Positions 47,881 through 58,884 of a stretch of DNA of 64,000 bases are shown in pieces. Made by a program: the position numbers and the translations under genes. Positions within the stretch are counted from its first letter, which is position 1. Every line of letters starts with the position of its first letter. The notes under the pieces are model-generated. The model saw nothing but the letters and a program-made list of their open reading frames with translations, was not told the origin of the DNA and searched no databases. This DNA is from Salvator merianae (lineage: Eukaryota; Chordata; Lepidosauria; Squamata; Teiidae), in contig QVOM02000112.1 in NCBI GenBank assembly GCA_003586115.2, forward strand, positions 102,995,174 through 103,059,173, read 5' to 3'.

Positions 47881-47908
47881 TACTGCACCACTGCATTTGG
47901 TGGCTCTG

Positions 47909-48497
47909 TGTCATGCCCCACCCTGCACCAGTGGAAGCTGATTCCTCGGAATCCTCAGATGAGGACAGGGCACCAGCACACAGTGCCCCTGACCCTAGTG
48001 GAACAGACTCTCCAGGACCTGGGTCTTCCCATAGCCCAAAGATGGAGAGACCTCTTCCTAGCCAGCAGAGACAGAAGAAAGTTAAAAGGCTTAGGGCTTT
48101 AAGACTAAAGCAAAAGATGAAAGAACGCTGCCCATGCCCTCCCCACCTGTCAAACTCTGAGTCTAATCCTGAGGGATAAAAAGCCAGGAAGAACCTGCAT
48201 CGGGTGTTGCTGGCAACCTGTCCTGCAAGCAACTCCCACACTCCTGGTTACTTCACTCGGAGTAATTGACCCTGGCTTCTTGACTGACTCCTGCCTGAAT
48301 TTGACCTTGCTCAGCTGCTCCTCTGGCTTAGGTAAACAAACTGTCCTGTACAAGCTTTATTGCAGCAATTAGTAAAGACCATCTGCCGTTTGTAGCCTAT
48401 TGCCTGCTGATTGATTGGGGCTGGGAATTCTCACTGTCAGGTGCGACAGGACACTTGATTGGGGCTGGGAATTCTCACTGTCAGTTGTGACAGGACA
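47909..48497 (+). mobile_element. Solo LTR, copy 2, target duplication CTCTG
   Basis: It begins TGTCATGCCCC and ends GTGACAGGACA. Exact CTCTG flanks both ends (47904-47908, 48498-48502), a 5-bp duplication typical of LTR elements. ATAAAAAG at 48176-48183 is a possible TATA box. The last 44 bp are tandemly duplicated (48411-48454, 48455-48498). An acidic open frame at 47913-48179 (SSESSDEDRAPA, then QRQKKVKRLRALRLK) is shared with copy 1. Whether it is translated is unknown. No internal coding region remains, so copy-out is not possible. Confidence 0.82.
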
Positions 48498-48499
48498 CT

Positions 48500-48820
48500 C
48501 TGTCTCCCCCTCCCCCAAGGTATAAGAACTGTGGCTGCTCTTGTCTGGGAGGAAGAACAAGACCTGGACTAGCTGTTGCACTTGGATGTTTGCTGCCTCT
48601 GTCCCACCTCCCCCAGGTAATAATAACCATAGCTGCTCTTGGCTGGGACGAGGAAGAAGACCTGGACTGGCTACTGCACCTGGAAGTTTGTTGCCTCTCC
48701 CTGCCTTCCCCCAAGGTATAATAACTGTGGCTACCCTTGGCTGGGAGGAGGAAGAAGAAGACTTGAGCTGACTGCTGCACCTCGGCGTTGTTGCCTCTGC
48801 CCTGGCCTCCCCCAAGGTCA
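48500..48820 (+). repeat. Minisatellite of about 99 bp, about 3.3 units
   Basis: The block 'CCCAAGGTATAAGAACTGTG' recurs at 48514, 48611, 48710 and 48811, giving spacings of 97, 99 and 101 bp. Units also share 'CTTGGCTGGGA', 'GAAGAAGACCTGGACT' and 'TGCACCT'. It starts directly at the LTR target duplication, so the array may have been present before the LTR landed. Confidence 0.8.
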
Positions 48821-48984
48821 GAAGCTGCGCTTGAGAAAGTCAAGCAAAGGAGACTAATCAGCAGCAGTTCAGGGACAGTAGAAGAGACATGAAAAAAGAG
48901 TACTTCCCAAGTGTTGTTCCTGGAAGCAGAAATGTTGATTATCCTGATGTCAAAATGAAAGCTGTTCCTGCTGGACTACTGCTT

Positions 48985-49165
48985 ACTGTTCTGCTGTTGT
49001 TTATTTTTGTTGTAGTAGTTCACTGTATGTTATGTTCTATACTATTTTATTTTGAATATTATTGATTGTCTGACTTTTGATTATGACTTAATGTAATTTT
49101 TTATAGTGCTCAAACCACCTTAAGCAATATTGTTTGGAAAACAAAATCGATTGATTGAATGAATG
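48985..49165 (+). mobile_element. L2-like LINE 3' tail
   Basis: T-rich sequence then 'GCTCAAACCACCTTAAGCAA', 'GTTTGGAAAACAAAATCGATTGATTGAATGAATGAAT'-type tail, compared in segments, resembles 770-840. It ends in a short GAAT repeat. Confidence 0.4.
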
Positions 49166-50524
49166 AATAGCCCTCATCAGGAAAGACTACCTTTTCAGAC
49201 TATGTGACTTTGCTTGAACAAGGATGACAGTCTTCACTTAGCAATCACAATGATTAAAAGATATGCACAGCAAACTTCCATACACTTTGATCATCTTTCC
49301 TATAGACAAAGTGGCAGAAAGTAGCCATTTTTGGTCATTTCTTGTGAAATTTAGAGATTCCATGCTGCTGAAAAGCATCTTGGGAATTGATGCTGTTAAA
49401 AAAAAAAGCAAAAAACTTTGATTGCCATTGGCCAGTTGGTGTCTCTATGCATATCATCAAAAGTGGCCCTTTATACAAATATGCATAAAATTACAGCAGG
49501 TATGTGAAACCATACTAAAGTCCTGATTGTTTGATATTTCTGCATTAAGTTGCAGAGGCTACATTCATACTTGACTAAATTCCCTGGAGAGCACTTTTGG
49601 AGACATTCCTTTTCTGCCCCATTCCCATCCCAGGACTGGAAAAGAGCACAATAACAAACACTAAGGGTGACTCTTTTCTGAAAGGTTGGCATTGAGCTGC
49701 CATTTAGTGTCTTGGCTCATTGACTCACTCATCCAACCAGTTGAAAGAAAGAGAGGGTCAGCCAATCAAAGGAGGAGAGTGAGTCAGCCAATCATAGATT
49801 AACAATGATTGTCAGGGGACTTGGTCAATGATTTGGGCTGCAAAAATGTGCTATGGACCACCCCATATATCTATGTAAATTTTGTTTTCTAGGATGACTT
49901 CATAAAGGCCAAATTATTTGGAAATAATACCTTTTTGGAGATGTGTATAGTTGCAGTTTTAGTTGACCATTCTTTCTACTGTTGAATGTTATGAAGGAAC
50001 ACAGTCCAGATAAATCCAAAATACTGCATATGAGTCGGAATACAAGACCTTGTAAGACCAGCAACACATTGACTTTATTCTAAAACACAAAGTTGTAGTC
50101 TTTTCACCTAGCTGCTTTAAGCAGAGTAAGCTTTTATTTCGGCAAACCAATGCAGGTATTGTAGTCAGGCTACGTTTATCTCTCCTCTGTATGAATGATC
50201 CTTTTTTTTAAAAAAATGACTGAATAAGGCAGGACATCTGTTTTAACAACAGAAGTACCAGCAGGAATCTGAAAATCCTTCTGCTTTGTATACACCTAAG
50301 GTGTCAAAAGTCCTTGAAGAAAAAACAATCAAACAAGGTCAAAAGAAATATGTTGTTACTTTTGATCTAAGCAAATGTTATGACTCCTGTCAATATACAT
50401 GTTCTGGTTTAGGTTAAATGTTTGCTTAAATATGATAAATGTGCACATTTACAACCAAATTTAAGGTATACTGCTTTTGTGTGATGGATAGAATATAAGA
50501 CCATTCTACTCTTTCCTATGCTGT

Positions 50525-50905
50525 GATCTGGCCCAGATCAGTGAGGCTTACTAGTCCAGATCACAGCATGGCATGTTCTGGAACAGCTTCGTCTGCATGA
50601 TGATGCTGGTCCAGACTAGCCCCCACACTGGGCCCAAAGCTTTCACAAGCTTTTGGACTAGTCTCCTTGTGCTCTGAAGAGCTAGGAATGAAGATTTCTA
50701 GCCTCAGAGGCCCCCATGGACCCATATCAGTAGCACGCATTGGTCCTCCAGTAGTCTGGAAAATGGAGGCATGCCTTCTGTACGCATACATGTTTCGGAC
50801 CAGTTGGTAGTCCTCAATGTATGGACGGAGTATGCCAGCAGTGGGCAGGGCCTCCTGATCCGCAAGGACACAGGGACCGATAAGGCCCAGAAGAGGACCA
50901 CGAGG
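50525..50905. mobile_element. Harbinger-like MITE (CTTTCTGCAC-type interior), ends lost
   Basis: 'GGCCCAGATCAGTGAGG', 'TAGGAATGAAGATTTCTAGC' and 'GGGCAGGGCCTCCTGATCC' match the interior of the 13814 and 57564 copies. Neither TIR is legible, so the limits are approximate. Confidence 0.5.
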
Positions 50906-50961
50906 GTAACAGAGGTAAGTGCAGGGAGGTCCATAGACTAGAACAAAGAAATGCAGACTAC

Positions 50962-51743
50962 GGGCCTGTTCGCACTTGCAACTACTGAGCGCCAGGAACG
51001 CTCACTAGACAAGTGCGTTCGCACCACCAGACAGCCGTAGCATCTGGCAGCGGACCTCATCTGCTGCTGATTGTTACTACAGCTAGACAAGCTAACAGCT
51101 GTCCAAATCCTCACCTGAAGCTCAAAGTGGGCAATCAGCCCACTCATCATGCATGCGTGATCTCACGCTGCACCCCATCTGGCGTTTTGGTGCCCGATCA
51201 GGGTGATCAGGCTGTCCCGATCAGGCTGGGTGGGCCCGATCGGGGCGCCACGGGCCTGATCGAGAAGGCCCAATCGTGCTATGGGGGGGAGGGGCCCAGT
51301 GCGCAGACGCGAACCACATCATTGGCGTGTGCACTGCATGGGCCTCCCGGTCGCCATGGCAGCAGCCTGATGCTTGCAGGCCACTGCTGCAGCGACCGCC
51401 CTTTGCAACCGCGATCCGACACCGAAACACTGGATGGGGCACAGCGCGGCCCCATCCAGCGTCCCAGACCCAATCACGGCGGCGTGGGCCTGACTGGGGT
51501 AGGCCCCATTGCCCACCGCATGTGCATGCACGGAGCTGCTGCGGTTGCCATAGAAGTGGCCAGACACTTGCCGGACTCTGTCATGGTGAGCATCAGGCAT
51601 GTCTAATGGCGTTCGCACTCGCGAACGCCATTAACCAGCCTAAGATAGGTTTTTAGGCCTCATCGTGCAGACGGTGTCTGCACGATGGGGTCTGTTCCAC
51701 GCTAGAATTAGCCCATTCTAGCGTGGGAAGTAAGAACAGGCCC
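50962..51743. mobile_element. CpG-rich Harbinger-like MITE, 782 bp
   Basis: The left end GGGCCTGTTCGCACTTGC and right end AGTAAGAACAGGCCC are flanked by TAC and TAT. It is the longest and most GC- and CpG-rich member in the window. The interior is a diffuse palindrome ('CGGTCGCCATGGCAGCAGCC', 'GCGTTCGCACTCGCGAACGC', the latter a near-perfect 20-bp dyad at about 51609-51628). Frames up to 197 codons on the plus strand and 99 on the minus strand overlap; their composition reflects the GC content and I do not call genes. Confidence 0.75.
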
Positions 51744-52059
51744 TATTTCTCCAGGAAACATGATCTTAGAAATCTGAGCTTTTTGTGTTATGAGCTGAAC
51801 TTCTCGTGCTGTGTTTCTCATTAAAAGATTAACTATCACCTTTCAAATAATAAATCCACATTCTTATGCTTGCATAAATAAATTCTCCACACTTCTTCAC
51901 AATGGAAAATAATTGCATAAACAAGCCATGCCACATACACTTTATCATTTCATATTTCGTTATCTCTTATTTCATTTTGTTTATACTGTCCTTTATAAGT
52001 TGCCTTTCTGTTCAAAGTGAATGCTTTACGTAGCCCACACAGAATAATATTACAAGAAA

Positions 52060-52690
52060 GTTAAAATTTGATCTCCAATACAGTTCCCTATTTCTTTCAT
52101 TTATTTTCTGCCTTTCTGTCAAGGAGCTTAAAGCAGCACAGATGCTTCCCCATTCTGGCTTTACCTTTGCAATAATCCTGCAAAGGAGGCTGAGAGCATG
52201 GCAGTTGTTGAAATTGTGTGCCCTGCATGCAGAGGATTTAAAAGCTGGGTCTCCGCTTAACAGGGTGAGGCAGCTTCTTCAGAGGCATTTGGAGGAAGCA
52301 CCACAATTGCACTCTGACAAGATGCCTTCTTGTCTCCATGTTGGAGTGAAGAGACATTTCTTGGAGTGGTGCTCTGAGGCAATTCCAGAGCAAAATAACT
52401 CAATTGTTTTCAGTGGTAGACCCCAGACTGTGGAACACTCCTCCCCCTGAGGTGCGTCAAGCTTCTTCACTTTACATGTTTAGGAGAGTAGTGAAAACAC
52501 ATCAACTCCCCCTTGCCTTTGGCTAAAGATACAGCTTTCCTTCTCCACTTTCAGGCACTGCTACTGCTTTGTTGTGTGCCTACATTCTGTTTTTTTGTTG
52601 TTGTAACCCGCCCTGAGATCTTCAGACTTAGGGTGGGATAAAAATGCAAATAAATAAGTAAGTAAGTAAGTAAGTAAGTAAATAAATAAA
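52060..52690 (+). mobile_element. L2-like LINE 3' end
   Basis: Across a frameshift the sequence encodes PRLWNTPPP and then EVRQASSLYMFRRVVKTHQL (52422-52505), the conserved end of L2-type ORF2 (RLWNSLP-EVR, SL..F...LKTHLF). It is followed by 'TTGTAACCCGCCCTGAGATC' and an ATAAA-type tail. The part before about 52280 resembles a separate MIR/L2-like piece. Confidence 0.7.
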
Positions 52691-52692
52691 TT
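52655..52692. repeat. AAGT/AAAT microsatellite
   Basis: About nine tetranucleotide units (mostly AAGT, then AAAT) form the 3' tail of the L2-like element. This is the usual place for such repeats to grow. Confidence 0.85.
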
Positions 52693-53439
52693 GAGAACAG
52701 GATGCCTCTCTACTTCATGGACTTGAAATCCTGTTAACACCACAGCCCTTCTGTTTTGTCTAGATTTAGCTTAATTTATTGGCTCCCATTCAGCCCATTA
52801 ATGCTTCCAAGTACCCCAAGCGCCTTTCCAAATTCAGATGAAACAGAGCAATAGAGCTGGGTGTCATCCACATATTTATGGCACCTCAACCCCAGTCTCC
52901 TGATGACTTCATATAGACATTGAAGAGCACAGAAAATACGGTCAAACCCCAAGGAACCCTGCAGGGGATTTCCAAGGTGTCAAGCAAGAATCTCCCGCAA
53001 TTACTCTCTGGCATTAGCCTTGAATATAGGCATGGAACCATCACAATGTGGTGCCTCCAACTCTCAGATCCTGTAGCCTTTCCAGAAGGATACCATGACC
53101 AACGGTATCAAAAGCCACTGAGAGATCAAGAAAACCAACATATCTTTCTCCCAGGGAAGGTCATCAGTCAGGGCAACCTAGGCAGTTTCATTGCCACAAG
53201 AGGGCCTGAAGTGAGTTTGAAATGGTCCTAGATAATCAGTTTTGTCCAAGCACACTTGTAGTTGAACGCCCATGACCTTCTGCAGGCATGCTGGAGGAAG
53301 CTGATTGTTTAGAACCATTTCAATCTGGCTTCATTATGCCTTGCATAATGCAGCAATTTGTTCTGACAAACCACCATGTGGTACAACGTAATGCCACTAA
53401 TGCAAACTGGGAATCTCGGGAAATCTGAAAGCCCCGTAT

Positions 53440-53640
53440 ACCAATGAAGAGGCACCAAAGAGAGGTTAGTTCCAGTCAAGCTATGTAAATCAGTGATTTC
53501 TAGATAGAAAGCCCAGACTATCAGTAACTAAGTAGCACCGCAGAAAGGAGGCCCAGTCTATCAGCATGTCAACCCCCACTGCCAAGAAGTGGTCCATGCT
53601 ACCAATGGCACCTTAGAGGTCAAATCACATTATTCAAAGG
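53440..53640. repeat. Degenerate tandem repeat of about 40 bp, second locus
   Basis: Consecutive units 'GCCCAGACTATCAGTAACTA', 'GCCCAGTCTATCAGCATGTC' and 'GTCCATGCTACCAATGGCAC' are spaced 40-41 bp apart, with more diverged units to the left. The same consensus makes up 13467-13675. The array abuts the left end of the MITE at 53638. Confidence 0.6.
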
Positions 53641-54280
53641 ATCTTTTCACACTTTATGCTAATGAGTGTTGAGGAAACTTACTAGTGAAGTGCTTTTGCA
53701 TTTTGCAGAGACCCTGGCAATCAGGAGCAGCTGATCCTGATCACTACCTGCTGTGGAGTACAAAATCATGCTCCACAGCTATACTGGGAGCAGCTGTACT
53801 GGTTCCACTACGCTGCATTTTCACCCATTTCCAGGTGTGAACACAGAGGGGCATGGTTATGTGGTGCGGCTGTGGCTGCAGCTGTGCCTGCCCTGTCACA
53901 GCATTCCTGGTTGCCATGGCAGCAGTCAGAAGTTTACCAGCCCCTGTCATGGCGCAGGACACCAGAAGCTGACTACCAGCATTTGTGGCTGGCCGCTGCC
54001 ATGGCAACCGGTAGGCCCAAAGAGTGCGCAGGCACAGTCAGCTGTGCAATCTGTCAAACGTGCACGCATGATCACTGCATTGCTCCAGCTTGGACGCTTC
54101 ACTTCCAGATAGGTGCAAACACACCTTACCAAGAGGTGACTATCACCTCCTGGTAAGGTTGTGGAGCACTAATTAATACTCCACAAGTAGTAGTGATCGG
54201 GAGTGGATGTAGCCTGCTCCTGGCCACTTGGGCCTCCGCAAGGTGCGGATGCACTTGACTAGCAAACATTCTTGCTTGCC
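53638..54280. mobile_element. Harbinger-like MITE (CACTTT type)
   Basis: The left end is TCTTTTCACACTTTATGC and the right end approximately 'TTGCCCTTTGTGAAAAC'. The interior pairs with itself ('GCTGTGGAGTACAAAATC' against 'TGGAGCACTAATTAATACTCC'-like arms; 'CTGCCATGGCAACCGGTAGG'). It is related to 28624, 34811 and 61485. The right boundary is approximate. Confidence 0.6.
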
Positions 54281-55198
54281 CTTTGTGAAAACAAAAGCAA
54301 TCAACTTTGGGCAACTTCGTAAAAATAAAAGCATGCTGCAACAACAACAACAACAAAAAGGTGAAGACACATTTTACCAACTACGTAAAAGTAAAACTGT
54401 GTTTTACAAAGCCTTATTATAAAAAGGATGTCTGTCATCTGGCAGTGATCAGATCCTTCATTTCTTTGAAAGGGAAGTTTATTAATTCTGAAAGCAATGC
54501 CAATGGTTTTAGCAGCCTGTAAAACAGCGTTAAGTTCGTAGCTCAAAATATGCAAAGGCATCCTTGGAGACTTATGTCAAGAGTGTGATCTAAGAATGTT
54601 ATACACAGATGGTGACAGCGTGGCAGTGTGCCAATACACAGCATTGTCAGTGGCACTACAATTAATGTTTTGCTTCTAATAGCAGAACACCTCACAAATT
54701 TACTGAGACACAGAAAACCTGTCAATGGTATTAATCTAGGAAATAATTAGCCTCTGCAAAGTCCTTCCATGCCATTTTACCAGATGGCCAGGGAACAGTC
54801 AGCTAAAATCATGCTGGTTCAGCACCTAAGGAAATGTCAAATAGTTACAATTTGTGCTGTCCTGTGCAAGATAAGCATTGTGGAGCTTTAAATGTGCTGT
54901 ATGGCTCTCGGGCAACAACAACAAAAAAACGATTAAATTGTTTTTCATATTATTGTTAACTTGTATTGTGCATTCTGCATCCAAACAATGCCCCTTCAGA
55001 GAACAGATTGTGTTGGGTTGTCCATGCAATTCATAATTTCATATATTCTGAGCTGGCTTCTCATTCCATACTTTTAAAATATACAGGCACTAGGTTGCAA
55101 AGTGCATCTAGGAGGCTAAAATTAGCATATTCTTTTGTTACGGGGCATGCCAGTCCTGTAGATTTAAAATCTGAATCATGAAGCTAGTGCAATTTATT

Positions 55199-55201
55199 TT
55201 C

Positions 55202-55233
<32 letters not shown>

Positions 55234-55380
55234 TCCTTCCTTCCTTCCTTCCTTCCTTCCTTCCTTCCTTCCTTCCTTCCTTCCTTCCTTCCTTCCTTTC
55301 TTCCTCCCTCCCTCCCTCCCTCCCTCCCTTCCTTCCTTCCTCTCTCTGTCTCTATTTCTCTCACTCACACACACACACGA
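55199..55380. repeat. CTTT/CTTC/CTCC compound microsatellite
   Basis: A pyrimidine-only strand of about 165 bp passes from CTTT units into CTTC, then CTCC and CTTC again, ending in ACAC. It is the source of the spurious F/L/P/S-rich and K/R/E/G-rich open frames on both strands. It is highly mutable and polymorphic by nature. Confidence 0.95.
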
Positions 55381-55962
55381 GAGAAATGGATTTCATTTTT
55401 TACACTATTTTGCAATCATCTGAACACTTGTCTTGCGTGCTGTACACAAGCACAGTAAACATAGCAACCTCAATGGGTGGGGTTTCTCTTGGCCCCCATC
55501 TGAAAATGTGCAGAATGGGTAAATCTGCCTGAACCACAACACTGTAAATCTACTAGGCAAGCTACTTTTGACAGTGAGAAAGAAACAAACAGCACTATTT
55601 GACACTGAAGTTACGACTGAGGCTGCCTCTGCCCAGATGAAAAAGGTTATGCAGAAGAGACCTGAGGGGCACAGTGACTCCATATCACAACACCCATCGA
55701 TCCCACAGCCCACTCCAGGGGGTAGAAAGAGTGCTTGGAAACAGCATTTTTTTGGAGTGGGAAAATCCACTCTGAGGGCTCTTGCTGCTCTTATTTATTC
55801 TGCCATGACTGGGTGGAGGGACCACTGGAAGTAGATGCAACTTACCCACTCCATTTTCTGAGCAGACACATCAAGAGCTGTTCAGAAATGGTCCAACTCT
55901 GTGCCCGTTTCCTGTGCATATCTTAATGGGGCTTATCAGCAACTTCATTTCACAGTATCTAG

Positions 55963-56850
55963 GGGTGTTTCTACACTTATCACTGTGGCATTCTTGACTG
56001 CGAACATTCCATGGTAGTAAGGACCACGCAGCATGGACACCATCCACACTGCGTAGCCCTAGCCTGCTCTATGAGCAGGAGACGGTCTCCTCACTTGATC
56101 CTTCCCGTGACAGCAGCCAGAAAGCATCCAGCTGCTGCCATAGTGACCAGCAGTGCCACACAGCATGCAGGAACAATCATGTGATCACGCAGACAGAGTC
56201 ACCGAAGCACAGCCATGCATTCACAACCTGGAAATGAGTGCAAACGTGTCAGAATATAGAAATCATATAGGCCATAAGCTAAATAGAAAGTTACTGAACA
56301 AACTAACATCCTGCTATGTTATAATGTTTTGACTAGCATGTAGAAGATTACAGCTAACCTGCGTAAACATGGCAGAGCCTAAGCGTGAGAAAGACATATG
56401 TTTATAAACTGATATGGAATGGAAATGAGCAATAGCAATGATGTAATCCTATGCCTGATTATTATATGTACCTGAAGCTTTTAATGATTCTGTCTATCTC
56501 TGTGAGTCTATGAGTATGACTAACTGAAGATTGATCTGATGCTGTAACTACAATGTACAGTGAACCTGCTTTTTAACCTGCTTAGCTATTTTTACTATGG
56601 AACCAAGCTACAATAAAGATAGAGCTTTATAGATAACTCTGCTGCGTACAGAGTTTATTTTTCTACTTCACGGGAACGTCTGTAAGTCTTCCACGAAACG
56701 CGATGCGCACTTTACTGGGAGGGGACTATCAGCTCCCTGTGAAGCTGTGGGGCACTAATTTGTGCTCCACAACTAGTAGTGATCCGGAGCAGCGATATGC
56801 TGCTCCCGGTCACGAGGGCCTCTATGAAGTGTGGAAGCACTTTGCTAACA
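55963..56850. mobile_element. Harbinger-like MITE split by an LTR
   Basis: The left end is GGGGTGTTTCTACACTTATC, preceded by CTA. The interior 'ATGGACACCATCCACACTGC' and, after the LTR, 'GCAGCGATATGCTGCTCCCG' and 'GTCACGAGGGCCTC' match 11733-12077 and 28624-29061. The right TIR is lost near 56850. It encloses the LTR 56247-56695. Confidence 0.65.
56247..56695 (+). mobile_element. Solo LTR, target duplication AAACG
   Basis: This 449-bp insert begins TGTCAGAATATAG and ends near CTTCCACG. AAACG stands on each side (56242-56246, 56696-56700), and the host MITE is continuous when the insert is skipped. 'CTACAATAAAGATAGAGC' at about 56609 is a polyadenylation-type signal, with a T-rich segment 3' of it. 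The end is CG rather than the usual CA, so the right terminus is not fully certain. It is unrelated to the LTRs at 45311 and 47909. Confidence 0.6.
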
Positions 56851-56885
56851 ATTGGTCCATGCAGCATTCCAGACTGGTATACCAG

Positions 56886-57075
56886 CAGTGATGGCTCATC
56901 ACTTTAAAAGCAGGTGTTCGCATGTCACTGGAAGGAGAGATCGCTAGCCTCGAGGTTTGTGTTTTGCCGCAGCAGGCCACTGCAAGACCTGCCCAGGGAG
57001 GGGCGTTTTTGCGGCCAGCAATCTCCCCTTCCAGTGATGTGAACACCCACGCCTTAAAGTGACAAGCTGTCGCTG
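56886..57075. mobile_element. Fold-back hAT-type MITE, diverged relative of 17182-17364
   Basis: The ends CAGTGATGGCTCATCACTTT and, reversed, CAGCGACAGCTTGTCACTTT are both followed by AA and a TGTTCGC or TGTTCAC block. The arms 'GTCACTGGAAGGAGAGATCG' and 'CAATCTCCCCTTCCAGTGAT' pair. Flanks TATACCAG and TATACTGG match in 6 of 8 bases. It is older than the 17182 copy. Confidence 0.7.
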
Positions 57076-57563
57076 TATACTGGATCAGCAACTTTTGTGC
57101 AGAGACGCCTGGGGCCATTCTGTTGGGCACCTGCAAACAGTGGTGGAAATGTGCTGCTTCTGGGTCCCCAGCCAAAATAGCCCCCGCTGGCAACTACAGA
57201 GGCCGGGAACTTTAGTTCCTGCTTCCATAGTTGAGCTGGGATGAGCCACCTGCAATGTGAATGGCCTCTGGCATGGGCCAGTGACAGCCCATCCCGTCTG
57301 GGGCTGGATTACATGATTCGGGCCAGAGTTGCATAGGATAAGCCATGTCATTTGGAAAGTCCCCATGAAGCCAGATATCATTTATTCTTATCCCCATTGC
57401 CCACCTAGGCAGATTTTGAATTTCACATGCTAGAGGGTATGGTTTATATTCATGGTTAATGTGTACCACCAGCAGCAGTCAGGGGATCACAACTATGCAG
57501 CCAGTGGGGCGTGGAGCAAGGTTCTTGTCGGAGACCTCCATTTGATCCTGCTGAATTGCATTG

Positions 57564-58006
57564 TGGCCCTTTCTGTCCTTACCTGCCTCAGATCCAGATC
57601 AGTGGGTCCAAATTAGCTTGGCCCACTGATCCGGATCACGGGGAGGCATGGGAGGGATCAGCGCTGTCTGCACTGACGGCACTGATCCAGATCAGCATGG
57701 CATAACTCCAAAGCTCGTACAAGCTTCACAGCCACACCCCCATGCCTCTGAAGACTAGGAACAAAAGTTGCTAGCCTCGGTGCCCCTGGGGGTTGCTTTT
57801 CAGCAATGTGAAAGATGCCCTCGGCAGTCCCCAAAACAGGAGGCATGCATCTGCACACCTCCCATGTTCCCGATCAGACCTGCTGGTCCTAATTAATCAG
57901 AACTACCAGCAATCCAGATTAAGGGCCTCCTAATGTACAGACCCATGAGGCCTAGAAGTGTACTACACGGACCCTTAATCTAGATCAAGGGTCCATGTAG
58001 AAAGGC
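57564..58006. mobile_element. Harbinger-like MITE (GGCCCTTTCTG type)
   Basis: The left end is GGCCCTTTCTGTCCTTACC and the right end ATGTAGAAAGGCC. The interior 'CAGATCAGTGGGTCCAAATT', 'GACTAGGAACAAAAGTTGC' and 'GATTAAGGGCCTCCTAATG' is shared with 2321, 32176 and 44948. Flanking triplets are TGT and ATT, so the duplication is not preserved. Confidence 0.65.
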
Positions 58007-58706
58007 CATTTGATTTAAACACAGTCTGGTGGCTCTAATCAGAACCTGGTAGATTATTTCCTGCCTCTGTGGCTGAAGTTCTATATGAATGAATGGCCTT
58101 ATTTGCAGCTGTAACCTGTGGCATCTGAGTTACCCCGTTTGAGCCTTGTCAAGACTAGGAAGCTCAGAAATTTGGGATTGGTAAGGACAATGCCAAGGCT
58201 GGCTGACTTGGACCTCTTTTGAAGGGAATGGTGTAAATCTAGGGGACTGTCCTACACTGTTTTCTTTCAGCAACTCATAGCCTAGGATTTCTTGCATTGG
58301 CAACTGAAGCCTCTTACTGCCATTTAGCACCAGCAAGAAATGTTTGCTGGAACTTTGCTTTCAAAAACCTGCTCAATTGTTTTAGTTTTGCTGGGCTCCC
58401 TTAGCCACGAAACCCCCAGTTGATGCATAGTATTTATGGAGCGTACTGTGCCACCTGCACACACTTATTCTCTTAACCATTACTTTTGAGCCCCTTGTGA
58501 GCTTCCTTCTATCTGTGGGTGGGATAGCTGTGGGTATCACACAATCTGTCTCATATACCCATTCCAAACCATGAACTTTCCATTGCCAGTGATAATTCAC
58601 CTGCCTGTCAAGTCAGGTTTTTTCATGTAAAAAAAGACTGGGGTCAATTTCATCCTTTACCCCAGACAGTGAAATGACATGGGCTTTTCCTGTTTTTAAA
58701 GCTGAT

Positions 58707-58884
58707 GGCCCTTTCTGCACTGAGCCTTATTCCAGATTAGATCCCAGAATAGGGACCTGCCATCTGCATGCTGATGCAGACTTCAGCAGGTCCTGGGCAG
58801 GGCCTGCCATAGTTACACCAGCATGAGGATGGCAGATCCCTATTACGGGATACAATCCAGAATAAGGCCCAGTACAGAAAAGGC
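58707..58884. mobile_element. Small palindromic MITE (second copy)
   Basis: It starts GGCCCTTTCTGCACTGAGCC and ends GGCCCAGTACAGAAAAGGC. Arms such as 'TATTCCAGATTAGATCCCAG' and 'GGGATACAATCCAGAATAAG' are inverted copies. It is nearly the same length as 47521-47700, with a colinear interior. Confidence 0.75.

Noticed and set aside
45311..48497. A single provirus bounded by the two LTRs
   Set aside because: The DNA between them is half of a Harbinger-like MITE, another small palindromic MITE and other host repeats, with no gag, pol or env similarity seen.
51013..51606. 197-codon open frame as a gene
   Set aside because: It is inside the CpG-rich MITE 50962-51743; overlapping frames on both strands and no recognisable domain point to a composition effect.
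55138..55423. Low-complexity F/L/P/S and K/R/E/G proteins
   Set aside because: Pure translation of the CTTT/CTTC microsatellite; the same applies to 61233-61496.
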